Shown piece by piece: positions 1 to 9,054 of a stretch of DNA of 32,815 nucleotides. Below the pieces are notes generated by a model that saw nothing but the letters and a program-made list of their open reading frames with translations, was not told the origin of the DNA and did not search any database. The position numbers and the translations under genes were made by a program. Numbering within the stretch: the first letter of the stretch is position 1; every line of letters begins with the position of its first letter. The DNA comes from Methylomonas rivi (lineage in GTDB: Bacteria; Pseudomonadota; Gammaproteobacteria; Methylococcales; Methylomonadaceae). The stretch is from assembly GCF_024505165.1 (NCBI RefSeq), contig NZ_JANIBK010000035.1, forward strand, positions 1 to 32,815. The letters run 5' to 3'.

Positions 1-109
1 AACCGGCCGCGGCGAGCAGCGTCAATACTATTACCGGGCCCCGCCAAGCCCATGCGCCGGCTTTGCTGGATGCCGACGCCGCCGGCGACGGATCGAAATC
101 TGGGTTCAT
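1..109 (-). CDS. N-terminal fragment of an unidentified membrane protein (runs off the window)
   Basis: An ATG at 109 on the minus strand opens a frame that continues past position 1, so only 36 residues are visible. They begin MNPDFDPSPAASASS and lead into a hydrophobic stretch (roughly residues 25-36, PVIVLTLLAAAG). This looks like a short cytoplasmic N-terminus followed by a first membrane segment or an uncleaved signal anchor. The gene starts 24 bases beyond the lipA stop on the same strand, so it may be the last member of the dacA-lipA operon. No clear Shine-Dalgarno is seen. The visible part is too short to assign a family. Confidence 0.55.
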   Translation of the reverse strand, partial: MNPDFDPSPAASASSKAGAWAWRGPVIVLTLLAAAG

Positions 110-133
110 GCTTTTACGGTATAGGGTTGTTTG

Positions 134-1111
134 CTATTCGATAACGCCCGCGGCCTGCAAATCGGCGTGATAGGACGAGCGCACCAGCGGGGCGCTGGCG
201 ACCTGTTGAAAACCCAGGCCGCGAGCAATCTCGGCATAACGCTTGAATTGATCCGGGTGGATATATTCCTTTACCGCCAGATGCTCTTTGCTGGGCTGCA
301 AGTATTGGCCCAGGGTCAACATGCCGCAACCGTGCGCCAGCAAGTCTTTCAACACCTGCACGACTTCGTCTTCGGTCTCGCCTATGCCCAGCATCAAACC
401 CGATTTGGTGGGCACCTTCGGTAGCAATTGTTTATGGCGCTGCAATAATTGCAACGAGGTTTGGTAATCCGCGCCGGGCCGGGCTTCCGGATACAGCCGC
501 GGCACGGTTTCCAGATTATGGTTGAACACATCGCAAGGCTGTTGTTGCAAAATCCGCAATGCGGTTTCCATGCGCCCGCGAAAATCCGGCGTTAACACTT
601 CAATGGTGGTGGCCGGGGACCGCAGACGGATCGCGGCAATACAGGCGGCAAAGTGCCCGGCCCCGCCGTCGCGCAAATCGTCGCGGTTGACCGAGGTAAC
701 CACCACGTATTTCAACGCCATCGCCGCGATGGTATTGGCCAGATTATCGGGCTCATCGGCATCCAGCACTTGCGGTTTGCCGTGGGCGACGTCGCAGAAC
801 GGGCAGCGGCGGGTGCACAGGTCGCCCATAATCATGAAGGTGGCGGTGCCGTGGCTGAAACACTCGCCCAGGTTAGGACAAGCCGCCTCCTCGCAGACGG
901 TATGCAGGCGGTTTTCTCGCAGCGTTTGTTTGATTTGATTGACTTTTTCGCCGGCTGGCAACTTGATGCGGATCCAGTCCGGCTTGCGCAAAAGAGCTTC
1001 CGGCTTTTCGACCTTGACCGGTATCCGCGACAATTTGTCGGCGTTGCGTTGATGGGTTTCGGGCGTCGCGCGGGACGGTGCGTTGATGTCTTTAAGGCTA
1101 TTCAGCGTCAT
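134..1111 (-). CDS. lipA: Lipoyl synthase LipA
   Basis: Radical-SAM enzyme that inserts two sulfurs into the octanoyl group on lipoyl domains of 2-oxoacid dehydrogenases and the glycine cleavage H protein; cytoplasmic. The 325-residue frame has both diagnostic cysteine sets: the auxiliary-cluster motif [12 protein letters not shown] (about residues 74-85) and the radical-SAM motif CTRRCPFC (CX3CX2C) shortly after. The family's C-terminal RSSYHA motif, whose serine contacts the auxiliary cluster, is also present. Length matches the family (about 320). Its ATG overlaps the lipB stop as ATGA (1108-1111), so the two are translationally coupled. Together they form the endogenous lipoate pathway: LipB transfers octanoate and LipA sulfurates it. 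Nothing unusual is seen. Confidence 0.97.
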   Translation of the reverse strand: MTLNSLKDINAPSRATPETHQRNADKLSRIPVKVEKPEALLRKPDWIRIKLPAGEKVNQIKQTLRENRLHTVCEEAACPNLGECFSHGTATFMIMGDLCTRRCPFCDVAHGKPQVLDADEPDNLANTIAAMALKYVVVTSVNRDDLRDGGAGHFAACIAAIRLRSPATTIEVLTPDFRGRMETALRILQQQPCDVFNHNLETVPRLYPEARPGADYQTSLQLLQRHKQLLPKVPTKSGLMLGIGETEDEVVQVLKDLLAHGCGMLTLGQYLQPSKEHLAVKEYIHPDQFKRYAEIARGLGFQQVASAPLVRSSYHADLQAAGVIE

Positions 1112-1722
1112 GATTCTATGGCCTTGATAAGGTGATGAACAACCGGCACCGCCAGTTCGCGAGTCTGTATGCGTACGCCGAGATCGGCCAGTCGGGTGAC
1201 TTCCAGGCCGGCATAACCGCAGGGATTGATGTAACTAAACGGCGTTAAATCCATGGCGTTATTCAAACTTAATCCGTGGTAACTGCAACCTCGTTTTATT
1301 CTCATCCCCAGGGCGCCGATTTTTTTACCTTCCACATACACGCCGGGCGCGTCCGCCCTGGCCTTCGCCCGCACACCGTATTGCGCCAGCGCGATTATCA
1401 TGGCCTGTTCCAACAAGGTCACGGCCTGGCGGGGGCCGATGGCCAAACGGCGCAAATCGGCCAAAAAATAAACCACCAGCTGGCCGGGCGCGTGGTAAGT
1501 CACCTGCCCGCCTCTGTCGGTCTGGATTAACGGAATATCGCTTGCCTGCAATACATGCTCGTGTTTACCGTTCAAACCCAACGTAAAAACCGGCGGATGC
1601 TCGGTAATCCAGATTTCATCGGGCGTTGCTTCAGTGCGTTCCGCAGTAAAGCGCTGCATGTCCCGCCAAACGGTTTGATAATCCCGCAAGCCCAATTGCC
1701 TGAGGACGGTTTGCGGCTTCAC
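1108..1722 (-). CDS. lipB: Lipoyl(octanoyl) transferase LipB
   Basis: Transfers octanoate from acyl carrier protein to the lipoyl-domain lysine, the step before LipA. Family signatures are the LRQLGL start, EHPPVFTLG, the [13 protein letters not shown] core, a conserved lysine in KIGALGMRI, and the acyl-carrying cysteine in [12 protein letters not shown] prefer the GTG start at 1722, because it places LRQLGL at the same offset as in E. coli LipB and gives 204 residues. The frame stays open to an ATG at 1749 (213 residues), which would overlap ybeD by 20 bases. Neither start has a strong Shine-Dalgarno. The stop overlaps the lipA ATG. Function is secure; the start is not. Confidence 0.93.
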   Translation of the reverse strand: MKPQTVLRQLGLRDYQTVWRDMQRFTAERTEATPDEIWITEHPPVFTLGLNGKHEHVLQASDIPLIQTDRGGQVTYHAPGQLVVYFLADLRRLAIGPRQAVTLLEQAMIIALAQYGVRAKARADAPGVYVEGKKIGALGMRIKRGCSYHGLSLNNAMDLTPFSYINPCGYAGLEVTRLADLGVRIQTRELAVPVVHHLIKAIES

Positions 1723-1729
1723 CGGCTCG

Positions 1730-1996
1730 CTACAATGCCACCAGCACATCGGGATGGTCGGTCAATCCCTGATAGATGGCGTCCAGCTGCTCGCGGCTGG
1801 TCGCTTCTATCATCACCGTCACCGAGGTGTAGGTACCGGCCTTGCTGGGCCGCGAACTGACGGCGCCTTCGCGGATATCGCCGACATGCCGCCGCACGAT
1901 TTCCACCACGATTGCATCGAAATCGGCGCTGGTTTTGCCCATGGCCTTGATGGCGAACTGGCAGGGAAACTCTAAGAGGCTTTCTGTTTCGCTCAT
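1730..1996 (-). CDS. ybeD: YbeD/DUF493 (UPF0250) family protein
   Basis: A small 88-residue protein of the DUF493 family, which sits between dacA and lipB in many gammaproteobacteria. The recognisable features are [13 protein letters not shown] near the start, then [28 protein letters not shown] and a C-terminal HPDVLVAL. The family has a ferredoxin-like ACT-type fold of unknown role, and conserved linkage suggests a link to lipoate or cell-wall metabolism. The start overlaps the stop of the transaminase gene as ATGA (1993-1996), showing translational coupling in the five-gene operon. Family assignment is confident, biochemical function is not. Confidence 0.9.
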   Translation of the reverse strand: MSETESLLEFPCQFAIKAMGKTSADFDAIVVEIVRRHVGDIREGAVSSRPSKAGTYTSVTVMIEATSREQLDAIYQGLTDHPDVLVAL

Positions 1997-2832
1997 GCTA
2001 AGGATTGCTTATACGCTTGTAACAACTGGTCCATTTTGTGGAATACCGGCCCGGGTTTACCTAAACCGACGGGTTGACCGTCCAGTTCAATCACCGGCAC
2101 GATTTCGCGGGTGGAACTGGTCACCCAGATTTCGCTGGCGTTCTGCAGGGCCTCCACGGCAATCACGTCTTCCTTGCAGGCTATAGCGTTGGCTTCGGCC
2201 AATTCCAAAATCACATCGCGGGTAATACCCGGCAGGATCTCGTGACTGTTGGGCGGCGTAATCAGTTCACCGTCGATCACCGCAAACAGATTGCTGGCCG
2301 CGCCTTCGGTGACGTAACCGTTTCTGACCAGTATCGCTTCCGCGCAATCCTGATCCAGGGCTTCCTGGCGCAACAACAAATGCGCCAGCAGCGCGGTCGC
2401 CTTGACATGACACTTCTGCCAGCGGGTATCGACCAGTGTTACGGCTTTGACGCCCGTGACCCGGCCGGTAAACGGCTTGATTTCCGAACACATGGCAAAC
2501 ACGGTCGGCACCACCTGCTCCGGAAAGCCGTGATCGCGCTTGGGCGCACAGCCGCGGGTGATTTGCAGATAAATATATTCGTCCTTGCCGCTGTCCAGCA
2601 TGGGCTGAAAAATCGCCCGCCACTCGGCCACGCTTTTGTGCAGGTCCAAACGGATTTCCAGCAAACTGTTGTTCAGGCGCGCGATATGGTCTTCAAACCG
2701 GAACAGACATCCGGCATAGGCCGGGATCACTTCATAGACCCCATCGCCGAACAAAAAGCCGCGGTCCAGTACCGAAATTTTTGCGTCCGCCAACGGCAAA
2801 TATTCACCGTTTAAATATACCGTGTTGGACAT
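1993..2832 (-). CDS. dat: D-amino acid transaminase (class IV PLP aminotransferase)
   Basis: A 279-residue fold-type IV PLP aminotransferase, most like bacterial D-alanine transaminases, which interconvert D-Ala plus 2-oxoglutarate and pyruvate plus D-Glu. Visible signatures are LNGEYLPLADAKISVLDRGFLFGDGVYE at the N-terminus (positions 7-34), the PLP lysine in CHVKATALLA, the glutamate in VTEGAASNLFAV, and the C-terminal VTSSTREIVPV. A branched-chain or 4-amino-4-deoxychorismate-lyase activity is the main alternative, since these subfamilies look alike. The ATG overlaps the dacA stop (TAATG at 2830-2834). Being directly behind a D-Ala-D-Ala carboxypeptidase fits a role in recycling or supplying D-amino acids for peptidoglycan; that link is inference. 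Confidence 0.85.
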   Translation of the reverse strand: MSNTVYLNGEYLPLADAKISVLDRGFLFGDGVYEVIPAYAGCLFRFEDHIARLNNSLLEIRLDLHKSVAEWRAIFQPMLDSGKDEYIYLQITRGCAPKRDHGFPEQVVPTVFAMCSEIKPFTGRVTGVKAVTLVDTRWQKCHVKATALLAHLLLRQEALDQDCAEAILVRNGYVTEGAASNLFAVIDGELITPPNSHEILPGITRDVILELAEANAIACKEDVIAVEALQNASEIWVTSSTREIVPVIELDGQPVGLGKPGPVFHKMDQLLQAYKQSLA

Positions 2833-3992
2833 TAGCGCTCCAATAAAACTAAAACGGCATCATATAAGCGGCGGAAAAACCCGCCCTCGGCGATGCTGTC
2901 CATGGCCACCAGCGGCTTGCTGAGTATGGTCTCGCCCGCCAGTGTCACGTTCAAACTGCCCACGGTATCGCCTTTGTTGATGGGCGCCATAATGGCCTTA
3001 TCCAGCTGGGATTCGGCTTTTAATTCGTTAAAATGCTTACGCGGCGCGGTGACATAAACATCTTCCGCGACCCCTACCGACAATTTGGAGGTTTCGCCTT
3101 TTCTGACCCGGGCTTCCGTCAATGCGGCACCGGCCTCGTACAGCCTGTGGGTTTCGAAGAAACGGAAACCGTAATTCAACAAGGACTGGCTTTCGTTGGC
3201 GCGCGCATTGGGGCTGGAAGTACCCATTACCACCGAAATCAAGCGCATGTCTTCGCGTTTTGCGGAGGCCACCATGCAATAGCCGGCATCGTCGGTAAAA
3301 CCGGTTTTGACGCCGTCTACAGTCTCGTCCCGCCACAGCAACTGATTGCGGTTCTTCTGGGTGATGTTGTTAAAGGTAAATTCCTTTTGCGAAAACCAGC
3401 GGTAATAATCCGGAAACTCGCTGATCAAGGCTTGCGCCAACAAGGCCAGATCGTGCGCGCTGCTGTAGTGGTTGGGGGTCGGCAAGCCGGTGCTGTTTTC
3501 GAAATGGCTGTTCACCATGCCCAGGCGGGAAGCTTGCTCGTTCATCATGGTGGCAAAGGTTTGTTCGCTGCCGGCCACGTGTTCGGCCAAGGCCACGCTG
3601 GCATCGTTGCCCGACTGGATGATGTCGCCTTGCAGCAAGTCCTGCACGGGCACCTGCTTATTGACTTCGATAAACATTTTGGAACCGCCGGTTTCCCAAG
3701 CGTTCTGGCTGACGGTGACTTTTTCGTCCAGGCTTAAATGTCCGGATTTCAATTCGCGAAACACCACATACACCGTCATGATTTTGGTCAAACTGGCCGG
3801 CGCCACCCGTTTATCCGCCTCTTTTTCGGCCAGAATACGGCCGCTGTTAAAATCCATCAAATAATAGCTGGAGGCGGCGACGCTGGGCGCGGCCGGGGTG
3901 AAAATCGGGCCGGCCGCATGCAATACCTGCACAGCCAGCAACAAATACAGCCCAACAAAAAGGCTCGCTGTTGAACGGAAAGATAACATCAT
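2832..3992 (-). CDS. dacA: D-alanyl-D-alanine carboxypeptidase (PBP5/6 type)
   Basis: Low-molecular-mass penicillin-binding protein that trims the terminal D-Ala from periplasmic peptidoglycan pentapeptides. All three active-site motifs are present: SLTK (nucleophilic Ser), SGN (in QSGNDAS) and KTG (in VKTGFTDDAG). The first ~26 residues form a signal peptide (SLFVGLYLLLAVQVLHAA), so I place the start at the tandem ATGs 3992/3989, giving 386 residues. The frame stays open upstream to 4091, but that extension precedes the signal peptide and lacks support. The C-terminus ends in an amphipathic helix (GGFFRRLYDAVLVLLER) typical of membrane anchoring in PBP5. It is the first gene of the dacA-dat-ybeD-lipB-lipA operon; no clean promoter was identified. 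Confidence 0.94.
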   Translation of the reverse strand: MMLSFRSTASLFVGLYLLLAVQVLHAAGPIFTPAAPSVAASSYYLMDFNSGRILAEKEADKRVAPASLTKIMTVYVVFRELKSGHLSLDEKVTVSQNAWETGGSKMFIEVNKQVPVQDLLQGDIIQSGNDASVALAEHVAGSEQTFATMMNEQASRLGMVNSHFENSTGLPTPNHYSSAHDLALLAQALISEFPDYYRWFSQKEFTFNNITQKNRNQLLWRDETVDGVKTGFTDDAGYCMVASAKREDMRLISVVMGTSSPNARANESQSLLNYGFRFFETHRLYEAGAALTEARVRKGETSKLSVGVAEDVYVTAPRKHFNELKAESQLDKAIMAPINKGDTVGSLNVTLAGETILSKPLVAMDSIAEGGFFRRLYDAVLVLLER

Positions 3993-4126
3993 GATTGCAA
4001 TTCGTAAGTCGTTCTGGAAGCGGCTATTGTAACACCGTCCTGCCCGGCTTAGAAAAACCGCTGGCAACCGCCGGATGGCCGCGGCCCGCAAGACCGCCCT
4101 GTCCCACGATACCCTGGCGTCCGGCC

Positions 4127-4336
4127 TCAGGCTGATAAATAAGCTTTGACGCTTTGTTTGACGTATTCGCGAATCGGCATGCCGTGTTTCAAATAATCCT
4201 TGAATAACTGGTGAATGTCGAAAGGATTTAAATGCACATACGCGCCGTAACCGGTACGGGCAATGAATTCGCCGCTTAATGCGTCTAAAAATGCCGCATG
4301 GGCAAGTTCGGTTTGTTCTTGATGTAAGGTTTTCAT
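4127..4336 (-). CDS. Small unrecognised protein (69 aa)
   Basis: The likely start is the ATG at 4336, preceded by a GGAG Shine-Dalgarno at good spacing, giving 69 residues. The frame is open upstream to 4459, but that part has unusual composition and no ribosome site. The protein begins MKTLHQEQTELAHAAF, is predicted mainly helical from composition, and has a central RTGYGAYVHLNPFDIHQLF stretch and a C-terminal KQSVKAYLSA. It has no signal peptide or membrane segment. I do not recognise a family. It stands alone between dacA and the rubredoxin gene on the same strand. Confidence 0.6.
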   Translation of the reverse strand: MKTLHQEQTELAHAAFLDALSGEFIARTGYGAYVHLNPFDIHQLFKDYLKHGMPIREYVKQSVKAYLSA

Positions 4337-4478
4337 GGCTTTACTCCAGCGCCGGGTTTTAAAGAAAACCAAGCAAACCGCATGCGCAACCGACAAAAAT
4401 AAGCTATGACAATAACTTATAAATGCCGCACCCTGCCGCGCGGCACTCTGCCGACGCATCTGTCATACCGGCGGCACA

Positions 4479-4652
4479 TCAATAAACCAATAACTTGAAA
4501 AAGCTTTTGGGCGCCCCGCAAATAGGACAGGCCCAATCCTCCGGTATGTCTTCCCAACGCGTACCGGGCGCAATACCGCTGTCGGGGTCGCCCTTGGCCT
4601 CGTCATAAATATGTTCGCATTCCATGCAATGGTATTTTTTATAGTCGCTCAT
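4479..4652 (-). CDS. Rubredoxin
   Basis: A 57-residue iron protein in which one Fe is held by four cysteines; it acts as a one-electron carrier in the cytoplasm. The two CxxC knuckles are plain: [11 protein letters not shown] near residue 9 and [10 protein letters not shown] near residue 42, with the conserved [15 protein letters not shown] between them. The start at 4652 has an AAAGG ribosome site and lies 4 bases after the stop of the hydrolase gene, so the two are probably cotranscribed. Its redox partner is not visible here. In methanotrophs and hydrocarbon oxidisers rubredoxins serve several oxygenases and oxidases; which applies is unknown. Confidence 0.93.
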   Translation of the reverse strand: MSDYKKYHCMECEHIYDEAKGDPDSGIAPGTRWEDIPEDWACPICGAPKSFFKLLVY

Positions 4653-4656
4653 CGGA

Positions 4657-5163
4657 TTAACCTTTATCGCAACGGGTTAAAAATGCATCGAAAGCGGCGG
4701 CCATTTGCGGTAACACGCTCAACAAACGATGATCGCCGTCCAGCATATGCAAGGATGCCCGGTGGGATTGGCAAAACCGCCAGGCATTTTCCGGCGGCAC
4801 CACGTCATCCCGCCAACCATGAAAAACTTCTATCTCGGCTGTTCCGGGTTTGAAGTCGTTACGAGCATAACCCGGTAAATAAAAAGCCGGAGCGATTAAA
4901 AACAAACCGGCCGGCTTGAGCCGTTCCGCCGCCACGGCCGCCACATAAGCCCCCATGCTGGAGCCCGCCAACACGATGGTTCGGTAGGCGGAAACATCCA
5001 GGCTCAACAATTTATCGACCCGCGCTTCCGGATCGTTGCTGTCCTGGTAATCGGGGCTTATAAACATGTAGCCGTGTTGCCGGGCCACCTCCGCCAATCC
5101 CAACGGCTTTTCGCCCCAAGGAATACTGTCCTTGCCGTGATTGTAAATAACCAGTTTCCGCAT
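4657..5163 (-). CDS. Alpha/beta hydrolase, small esterase-like
   Basis: A 168-residue cytoplasmic alpha/beta-hydrolase. The nucleophile elbow is GSSMGAY (GxSxG), the acid is probably an Asp in [13 protein letters not shown], and the base a His in LDGDHRLLS, giving a complete Ser-Asp-His triad in the right order. The N-terminal [11 protein letters not shown] resembles the oxyanion-hole HG region. I chose the ATG at 5163, which has a GGAG site 8 bases upstream; an upstream in-frame start (5184) would add seven residues. It is short for the superfamily, like YqiA/YcfP-type esterases, but no close family is certain and the substrate is unknown. It precedes the rubredoxin gene by 4 bases. Confidence 0.8.
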   Translation of the reverse strand: MRKLVIYNHGKDSIPWGEKPLGLAEVARQHGYMFISPDYQDSNDPEARVDKLLSLDVSAYRTIVLAGSSMGAYVAAVAAERLKPAGLFLIAPAFYLPGYARNDFKPGTAEIEVFHGWRDDVVPPENAWRFCQSHRASLHMLDGDHRLLSVLPQMAAAFDAFLTRCDKG

Positions 5164-5412
5164 AAGCCGTGCTCCGGAGTTCAATACGCGTGCGCCATTA
5201 CGCGGGACATATCCTGTTTAAACCTAAATTCGGCATTTAAACCGCTAAGCGCCCGCCGGATGTTTTTTTAAAGACGCCCTATAATACATAACCTGTTCGC
5301 TAGATTCCGAACGCCGATCCTTACCAAACCTTTTGTCCCGGCACCCCCAAAATAAATACTGGACAGCAATTCATAACCTTTATCGATAATAACTTTTAAA
5401 AAGGACATTGTG

Positions 5413-7050
5413 ATGAAATTTTTAGGTTCGCTCAGCCTGGCGTATCGTTTCGCCTTATTAACCCTCTGTGTTGTAGCGGGTTTTGCCGTTTACGGGCTCT
5501 GGTCCTTCAAAACTCTGAACGAACTTAAAATCACCGGCCCCACCTATCGGCAAATCGTGCAAGGTAAGGACTTGGTCGCCGACATCTTGCCGCCGCCCGA
5601 ATACATCATCGAATCCTATCTGGTCGGTTTGCAGCTTGCCGCCGGCGGCAAGCACGACCAAAACGGTCTGATTCAACGCCTGAGAAACCTGCAAACGGAG
5701 TATAACGCCCGCCATGAATTTTGGGCCCATGCAAACTTAACCGCCCAGCTCCGCGAGACATTTATACGCCAAGCCCATGAGCCTGCCGTACTGTTTTACG
5801 ACATAGCCTTCGGCGAATTCGTGCCCGCATTACAAACCAGCGATAGCGAAGCGGCGGCCTCCGCCCTTGCCAAAATGGAAGCGGCTTACGAAAACCATCG
5901 CGCCGGCATCGACCGGGTCGTGCAAATCGCCAACCTGCGGGTTGCCGAGGACGAAGCCGCGGCCAACCGACAAATCGGCAGCGCTACCCGGCTGCTGTGG
6001 ACGGTATTGGCGTTGACCGTGGCCTTGACGATAGCGGTGGCTTTGCTGATCTCGCGGTCAGTCACCCTGCCTTTATCGGATCTGCAAAAAATGATGCTGC
6101 AAATCAAGAACGGCCGCGACTTTACCCTCAGGCTCAATACCGGCGGCCATGATGAGATTGCTGAAACCGCCCAAACTTTTAACGGTTTAATCATGAGTTT
6201 GCAAAAAATGCTGACGGAACTATTGGAAGATGCCAACGAGGTTGCCCAAGCAGCGCAATCGCTTTCGGCGGCGTCCGCCCAAACGGTTGTCGGTTCCCGC
6301 CAGCAAAGCGCCGCCGCCACCTCGATCGCGACCACGATAGACCAAGTGAATGCCAACATAGGCCAGTTAAGCGATAACGCCCAAGTGGCGCTGGATATTT
6401 CATGCAAATCGGGGACTTTATCCCACCAAGGCGGCGACATCATCCATAACGCGGCCGCCGCCATGCTGCAAATTGCGGCCAGCGTTCAAAAAACCTCCGG
6501 CACCATCGAAGCGTTGGGACAACAATCCCGCCAAATTTCGTCCGTCGTCCAAGTCATTAAAGCCGTAGCCGACCAAACCAACCTGTTGGCGCTGAATGCC
6601 GCGATCGAAGCGGCCAGGGCCGGCGAACAAGGCCGCGGCTTTGCGGTCGTGGCGGATGAAGTGCGCAATCTGGCCAAGCGCACCACCAACGCCACGGAAG
6701 AAATCTCTCAAATGATCGAGTCCATGCAGAAAAGCACCCAACTTGCCATTATCGCCATGGGCGAAGCCGTCGGTAAAGCCGACGAAGGCGCGGTGATTGC
6801 CCGGCAAGCCGGCGACGCCATCAATGAAATAAAAGTCGAATCGTCCAAGGTGGTTGAAGTGGTGAACAATATTTCCGCCGCCTTATTAGACCAAAATACC
6901 GCCAGCAACGACATTGCCGGCAATATTGAACAGGTTGCGCAAATGGCCAAAGCCAACAATACCGCCGCCGAGCAAGCCGCTCGCGAGGCCAAGCACCTGG
7001 AAGAACTGGCCGGCCATATGCGCACGGCGGTCGGCAAATTCAAGATTTAA
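5413..7050 (+). CDS. Methyl-accepting chemotaxis protein
   Basis: Transmembrane chemoreceptor of 545 residues. It has a first membrane segment at about 12-31, a periplasmic helical sensor to about 195, a second membrane segment at about 195-215 ([20 protein letters not shown]), a HAMP domain to about 270, and a long cytoplasmic coiled coil. The near-invariant hairpin tip that contacts CheA and CheW is at about 386-425 ([20 protein letters not shown]...[16 protein letters not shown]). There is no C-terminal CheR-binding pentapeptide; it ends VGKFKI. The ATG at 5413 has AAGGA at ideal spacing and is preferred over the adjacent GTG at 5410. No other chemotaxis gene is nearby, so it is an orphan receptor. 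The ligand is unknown. Confidence 0.95.
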   Translation: MKFLGSLSLAYRFALLTLCVVAGFAVYGLWSFKTLNELKITGPTYRQIVQGKDLVADILPPPEYIIESYLVGLQLAAGGKHDQNGLIQRLRNLQTEYNARHEFWAHANLTAQLRETFIRQAHEPAVLFYDIAFGEFVPALQTSDSEAAASALAKMEAAYENHRAGIDRVVQIANLRVAEDEAAANRQIGSATRLLWTVLALTVALTIAVALLISRSVTLPLSDLQKMMLQIKNGRDFTLRLNTGGHDEIAETAQTFNGLIMSLQKMLTELLEDANEVAQAAQSLSAASAQTVVGSRQQSAAATSIATTIDQVNANIGQLSDNAQVALDISCKSGTLSHQGGDIIHNAAAAMLQIAASVQKTSGTIEALGQQSRQISSVVQVIKAVADQTNLLALNAAIEAARAGEQGRGFAVVADEVRNLAKRTTNATEEISQMIESMQKSTQLAIIAMGEAVGKADEGAVIARQAGDAINEIKVESSKVVEVVNNISAALLDQNTASNDIAGNIEQVAQMAKANNTAAEQAAREAKHLEELAGHMRTAVGKFKI

Positions 7051-7125
7051 GCCGGCGGACCCGTGCCGCGCAGCCCGGCTTATCCCTTACGGCCGGGCCG
7101 CAGGAATGAAGGGGCCGAGCGTACC

Positions 7126-8025
7126 TTAACCCAGTTCGCGCAAGCCGGCGTCCAAAAAGTCCAGCAAGGCCCGGGTTTTGCCGGGCATTAAGCGCCCGCC
7201 GGGAAACACGGCCCACGCGGTGACGGGAGGAAACTCCCATTCAGGCAACACCCGCACCAACTGACCGCCCTTGACATAGGCGTTGGCGTATACCGTCGGT
7301 GCAGCCGCAATGCCCAAGTGTTGCCGGGCCAACTTTACCAACAGCTCCGGCGAATTAGCGGCCACTTTGGCCGGCAAACTGCCCGACCAGGTTTTGTCGC
7401 CCCGGGTTAAACGAAATGTCTGCGATTCGCGCTGCCGGGCCAATAATTGCAGCATGCCGTGTTGGCGTAAATCATCCGGCTGCTCCGGCGCGCCATGCAA
7501 GGCCAGGTATTCATTCGACGCATAAAGCGCCCAAGCGTAGCGATAAACGGGTTTGGCCGCCAGAGCGGTATCGTCCGGCAAATCGCCCATGCGGATCACC
7601 AAATCGTACTGCTCGCCCAATAAATCCACCCGCCGGGCCGATAAATCGATCTCCAGGGTAATGGCCGGATGGCTTGAAATGAATTCCGTCAACAACGGCA
7701 GCAACACCAAATTGGCAAAGTCGTTCGGCATCGACACCCGCAGCACCCCGCTAGGCTGTAATTGCCGATGCTGGGCCAACGCCACCGCGGCGTCGGTGTC
7801 TTCGCCGATCCGCCGGCCGTGTTGCAGCAATTTCGAACCGAATTCGGTCAGATTCAATTGCCGCGTCGTGCGCTGGAACAAACGTTCCCCCAATTGCTTT
7901 TCCAACCGGCCGATCCGGCGCGACAGCGTGGATTTGGGCAAACCGACAGCCTCGCCGGCTTTGGAAAAGCTGCCGATGTCGGCAATTTTGGCAAACAGCC
8001 ACAGGTCGTTAGGTTCTATAGGCAT
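7126..8025 (-). CDS. LysR-family transcriptional regulator
   Basis: A 299-residue LysR-type regulator, the usual family length. The N-terminal winged helix reads NDLWLFAKIADIGSFSKAGE followed by LPKSTLSRRIGRLEKQLG, the classic LysR helix-turn-helix. The rest is the two-lobed effector-binding domain. The start at 8025 has a strong GGGGGA site. The frame is open much further upstream, but that extension would run into the divergent pirin gene and lacks family similarity. It is divergently transcribed from the pirin and Old Yellow Enzyme genes across about 105 bp, so it most likely controls them in response to an electrophile or redox-type signal. The target is inferred from position only. Confidence 0.93.
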   Translation of the reverse strand: MPIEPNDLWLFAKIADIGSFSKAGEAVGLPKSTLSRRIGRLEKQLGERLFQRTTRQLNLTEFGSKLLQHGRRIGEDTDAAVALAQHRQLQPSGVLRVSMPNDFANLVLLPLLTEFISSHPAITLEIDLSARRVDLLGEQYDLVIRMGDLPDDTALAAKPVYRYAWALYASNEYLALHGAPEQPDDLRQHGMLQLLARQRESQTFRLTRGDKTWSGSLPAKVAANSPELLVKLARQHLGIAAAPTVYANAYVKGGQLVRVLPEWEFPPVTAWAVFPGGRLMPGKTRALLDFLDAGLRELG

Positions 8026-8086
8026 CAATCGTTCCCCCAGCGGAACACTGTTATTCATTTCAAGGGCTACCGTTCGATTTTGTAGC

Positions 8087-8109
8087 GGAATATAGTGTAA
8101 CCGCATTCC
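8087..8109. promoter_or_regulatory. Possible operator in the LysR/pirin divergent promoter region
   Basis: A GGAAT-N13-ATTCC inverted repeat lies between the divergent LysR and pirin starts, just ahead of the pirin ribosome site. LysR proteins usually bind interrupted dyads near the divergent promoter. This dyad does not fit the T-N11-A rule exactly and is short, so it is only a candidate. Confidence 0.25.
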
Positions 8110-8130
8110 AATCAACCCAGGGTGACCGCC

Positions 8131-9054
8131 ATGAACACATCCCAACCTATTGCCGACACCGTGCTGAACAGCCGCGCTATCGAACAACAGCTGATCGGCC
8201 AGGTAACGTCCGATGGCGCCGGCGTAAAATTGACCCGGCTGTTCGGCCCAGCGCTGCAGCAAAGACTGGACCCTTTTTTAATGCTGGACGCTTTCGGCAG
8301 CGATTCCCCACGGGACTACATCGCCGGATTTCCGGACCATCCGCACCGGGGCTTCGAGACCATGACCTACTTGATTGCCGGCCGCATGCGGCATAGCGAT
8401 AACGCCGGCCACCAAGGCTTGCTGGAAGCCGGCGGCATTCAATGGATGACGGCCGGCCGCGGCATCATCCATTCCGAAATGCCGGAACAGCAAGACGGGC
8501 TTTTGGAAGGCTTTCAACTGTGGATCAACTTGCCGGCGGACGCCAAAATGCAACCGGCCGCCTACCGCGATGTCAATCGACGGCAGCTGCCGGAACTGGT
8601 TACAGCGGACGCCGTGGCCGTGCGGGTCATCGCCGGCATTAGCCACGGGCTGGCGGGCGCGATACAACGCCCCGTCACCGAACCGACGATCCTGGATATC
8701 CATATGCCGGCCGGCAGCGGCTTCAGCCAACGTTTGCCGGCGGCGAATACGGCTTTTTTCGCGGTCTATCGGGGCGAAGTAGCGGTAGACGGCCAAGCGG
8801 TCGCCCTGGGCCGGCTGGCTGTTTTGACCAACGACCCCGAAGCGGACGGCGTCCGCATGCGGGCGCAACAAGAGAGCCGCATCCTGCTGGTGTCCGGTGT
8901 ACCGTTGCGGCAGGCTATCGTTCAGCACGGGCCGTTCGTCATGAATACCCCGGCACAAATTCAGCAGGCTATCGAAGACTATAGAACGGGCCGGCTAACG
9001 TCGGCCCGACCGGAAACCCCATTTACCGATCCAACAGGAGCAAACCACCCATGA
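8131..9054 (+). CDS. Pirin family protein
   Basis: Bicupin metalloprotein of 307 residues. The N-terminal cupin carries the metal ligands expected for pirins: two His in PDHPHRGFET and His plus Glu in IHSEMPE, in the block running from FLMLDAFGS to that site. Bacterial pirins are reported as quercetin dioxygenase-like enzymes or redox-responsive cofactors, so the reaction here is open. The ATG at 8131 is preceded by AGGGTGA; an in-frame GTG at 8122 is less likely. The stop overlaps the next ATG as ATGA (9051-9054), coupling it to the Old Yellow Enzyme. Pirin next to an OYE and a divergent LysR gene suggests response to quinones or other electrophiles. Confidence 0.92.
   Translation: MNTSQPIADTVLNSRAIEQQLIGQVTSDGAGVKLTRLFGPALQQRLDPFLMLDAFGSDSPRDYIAGFPDHPHRGFETMTYLIAGRMRHSDNAGHQGLLEAGGIQWMTAGRGIIHSEMPEQQDGLLEGFQLWINLPADAKMQPAAYRDVNRRQLPELVTADAVAVRVIAGISHGLAGAIQRPVTEPTILDIHMPAGSGFSQRLPAANTAFFAVYRGEVAVDGQAVALGRLAVLTNDPEADGVRMRAQQESRILLVSGVPLRQAIVQHGPFVMNTPAQIQQAIEDYRTGRLTSARPETPFTDPTGANHP

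Noticed and set aside
653-1135. Plus-strand open frame opposite lipA
   Set aside because: It is a shadow of lipA, with no family similarity.
4337-4459. N-terminal extension of the 69-aa gene
   Set aside because: The GGAG site and the composition change favour the start at 4336.
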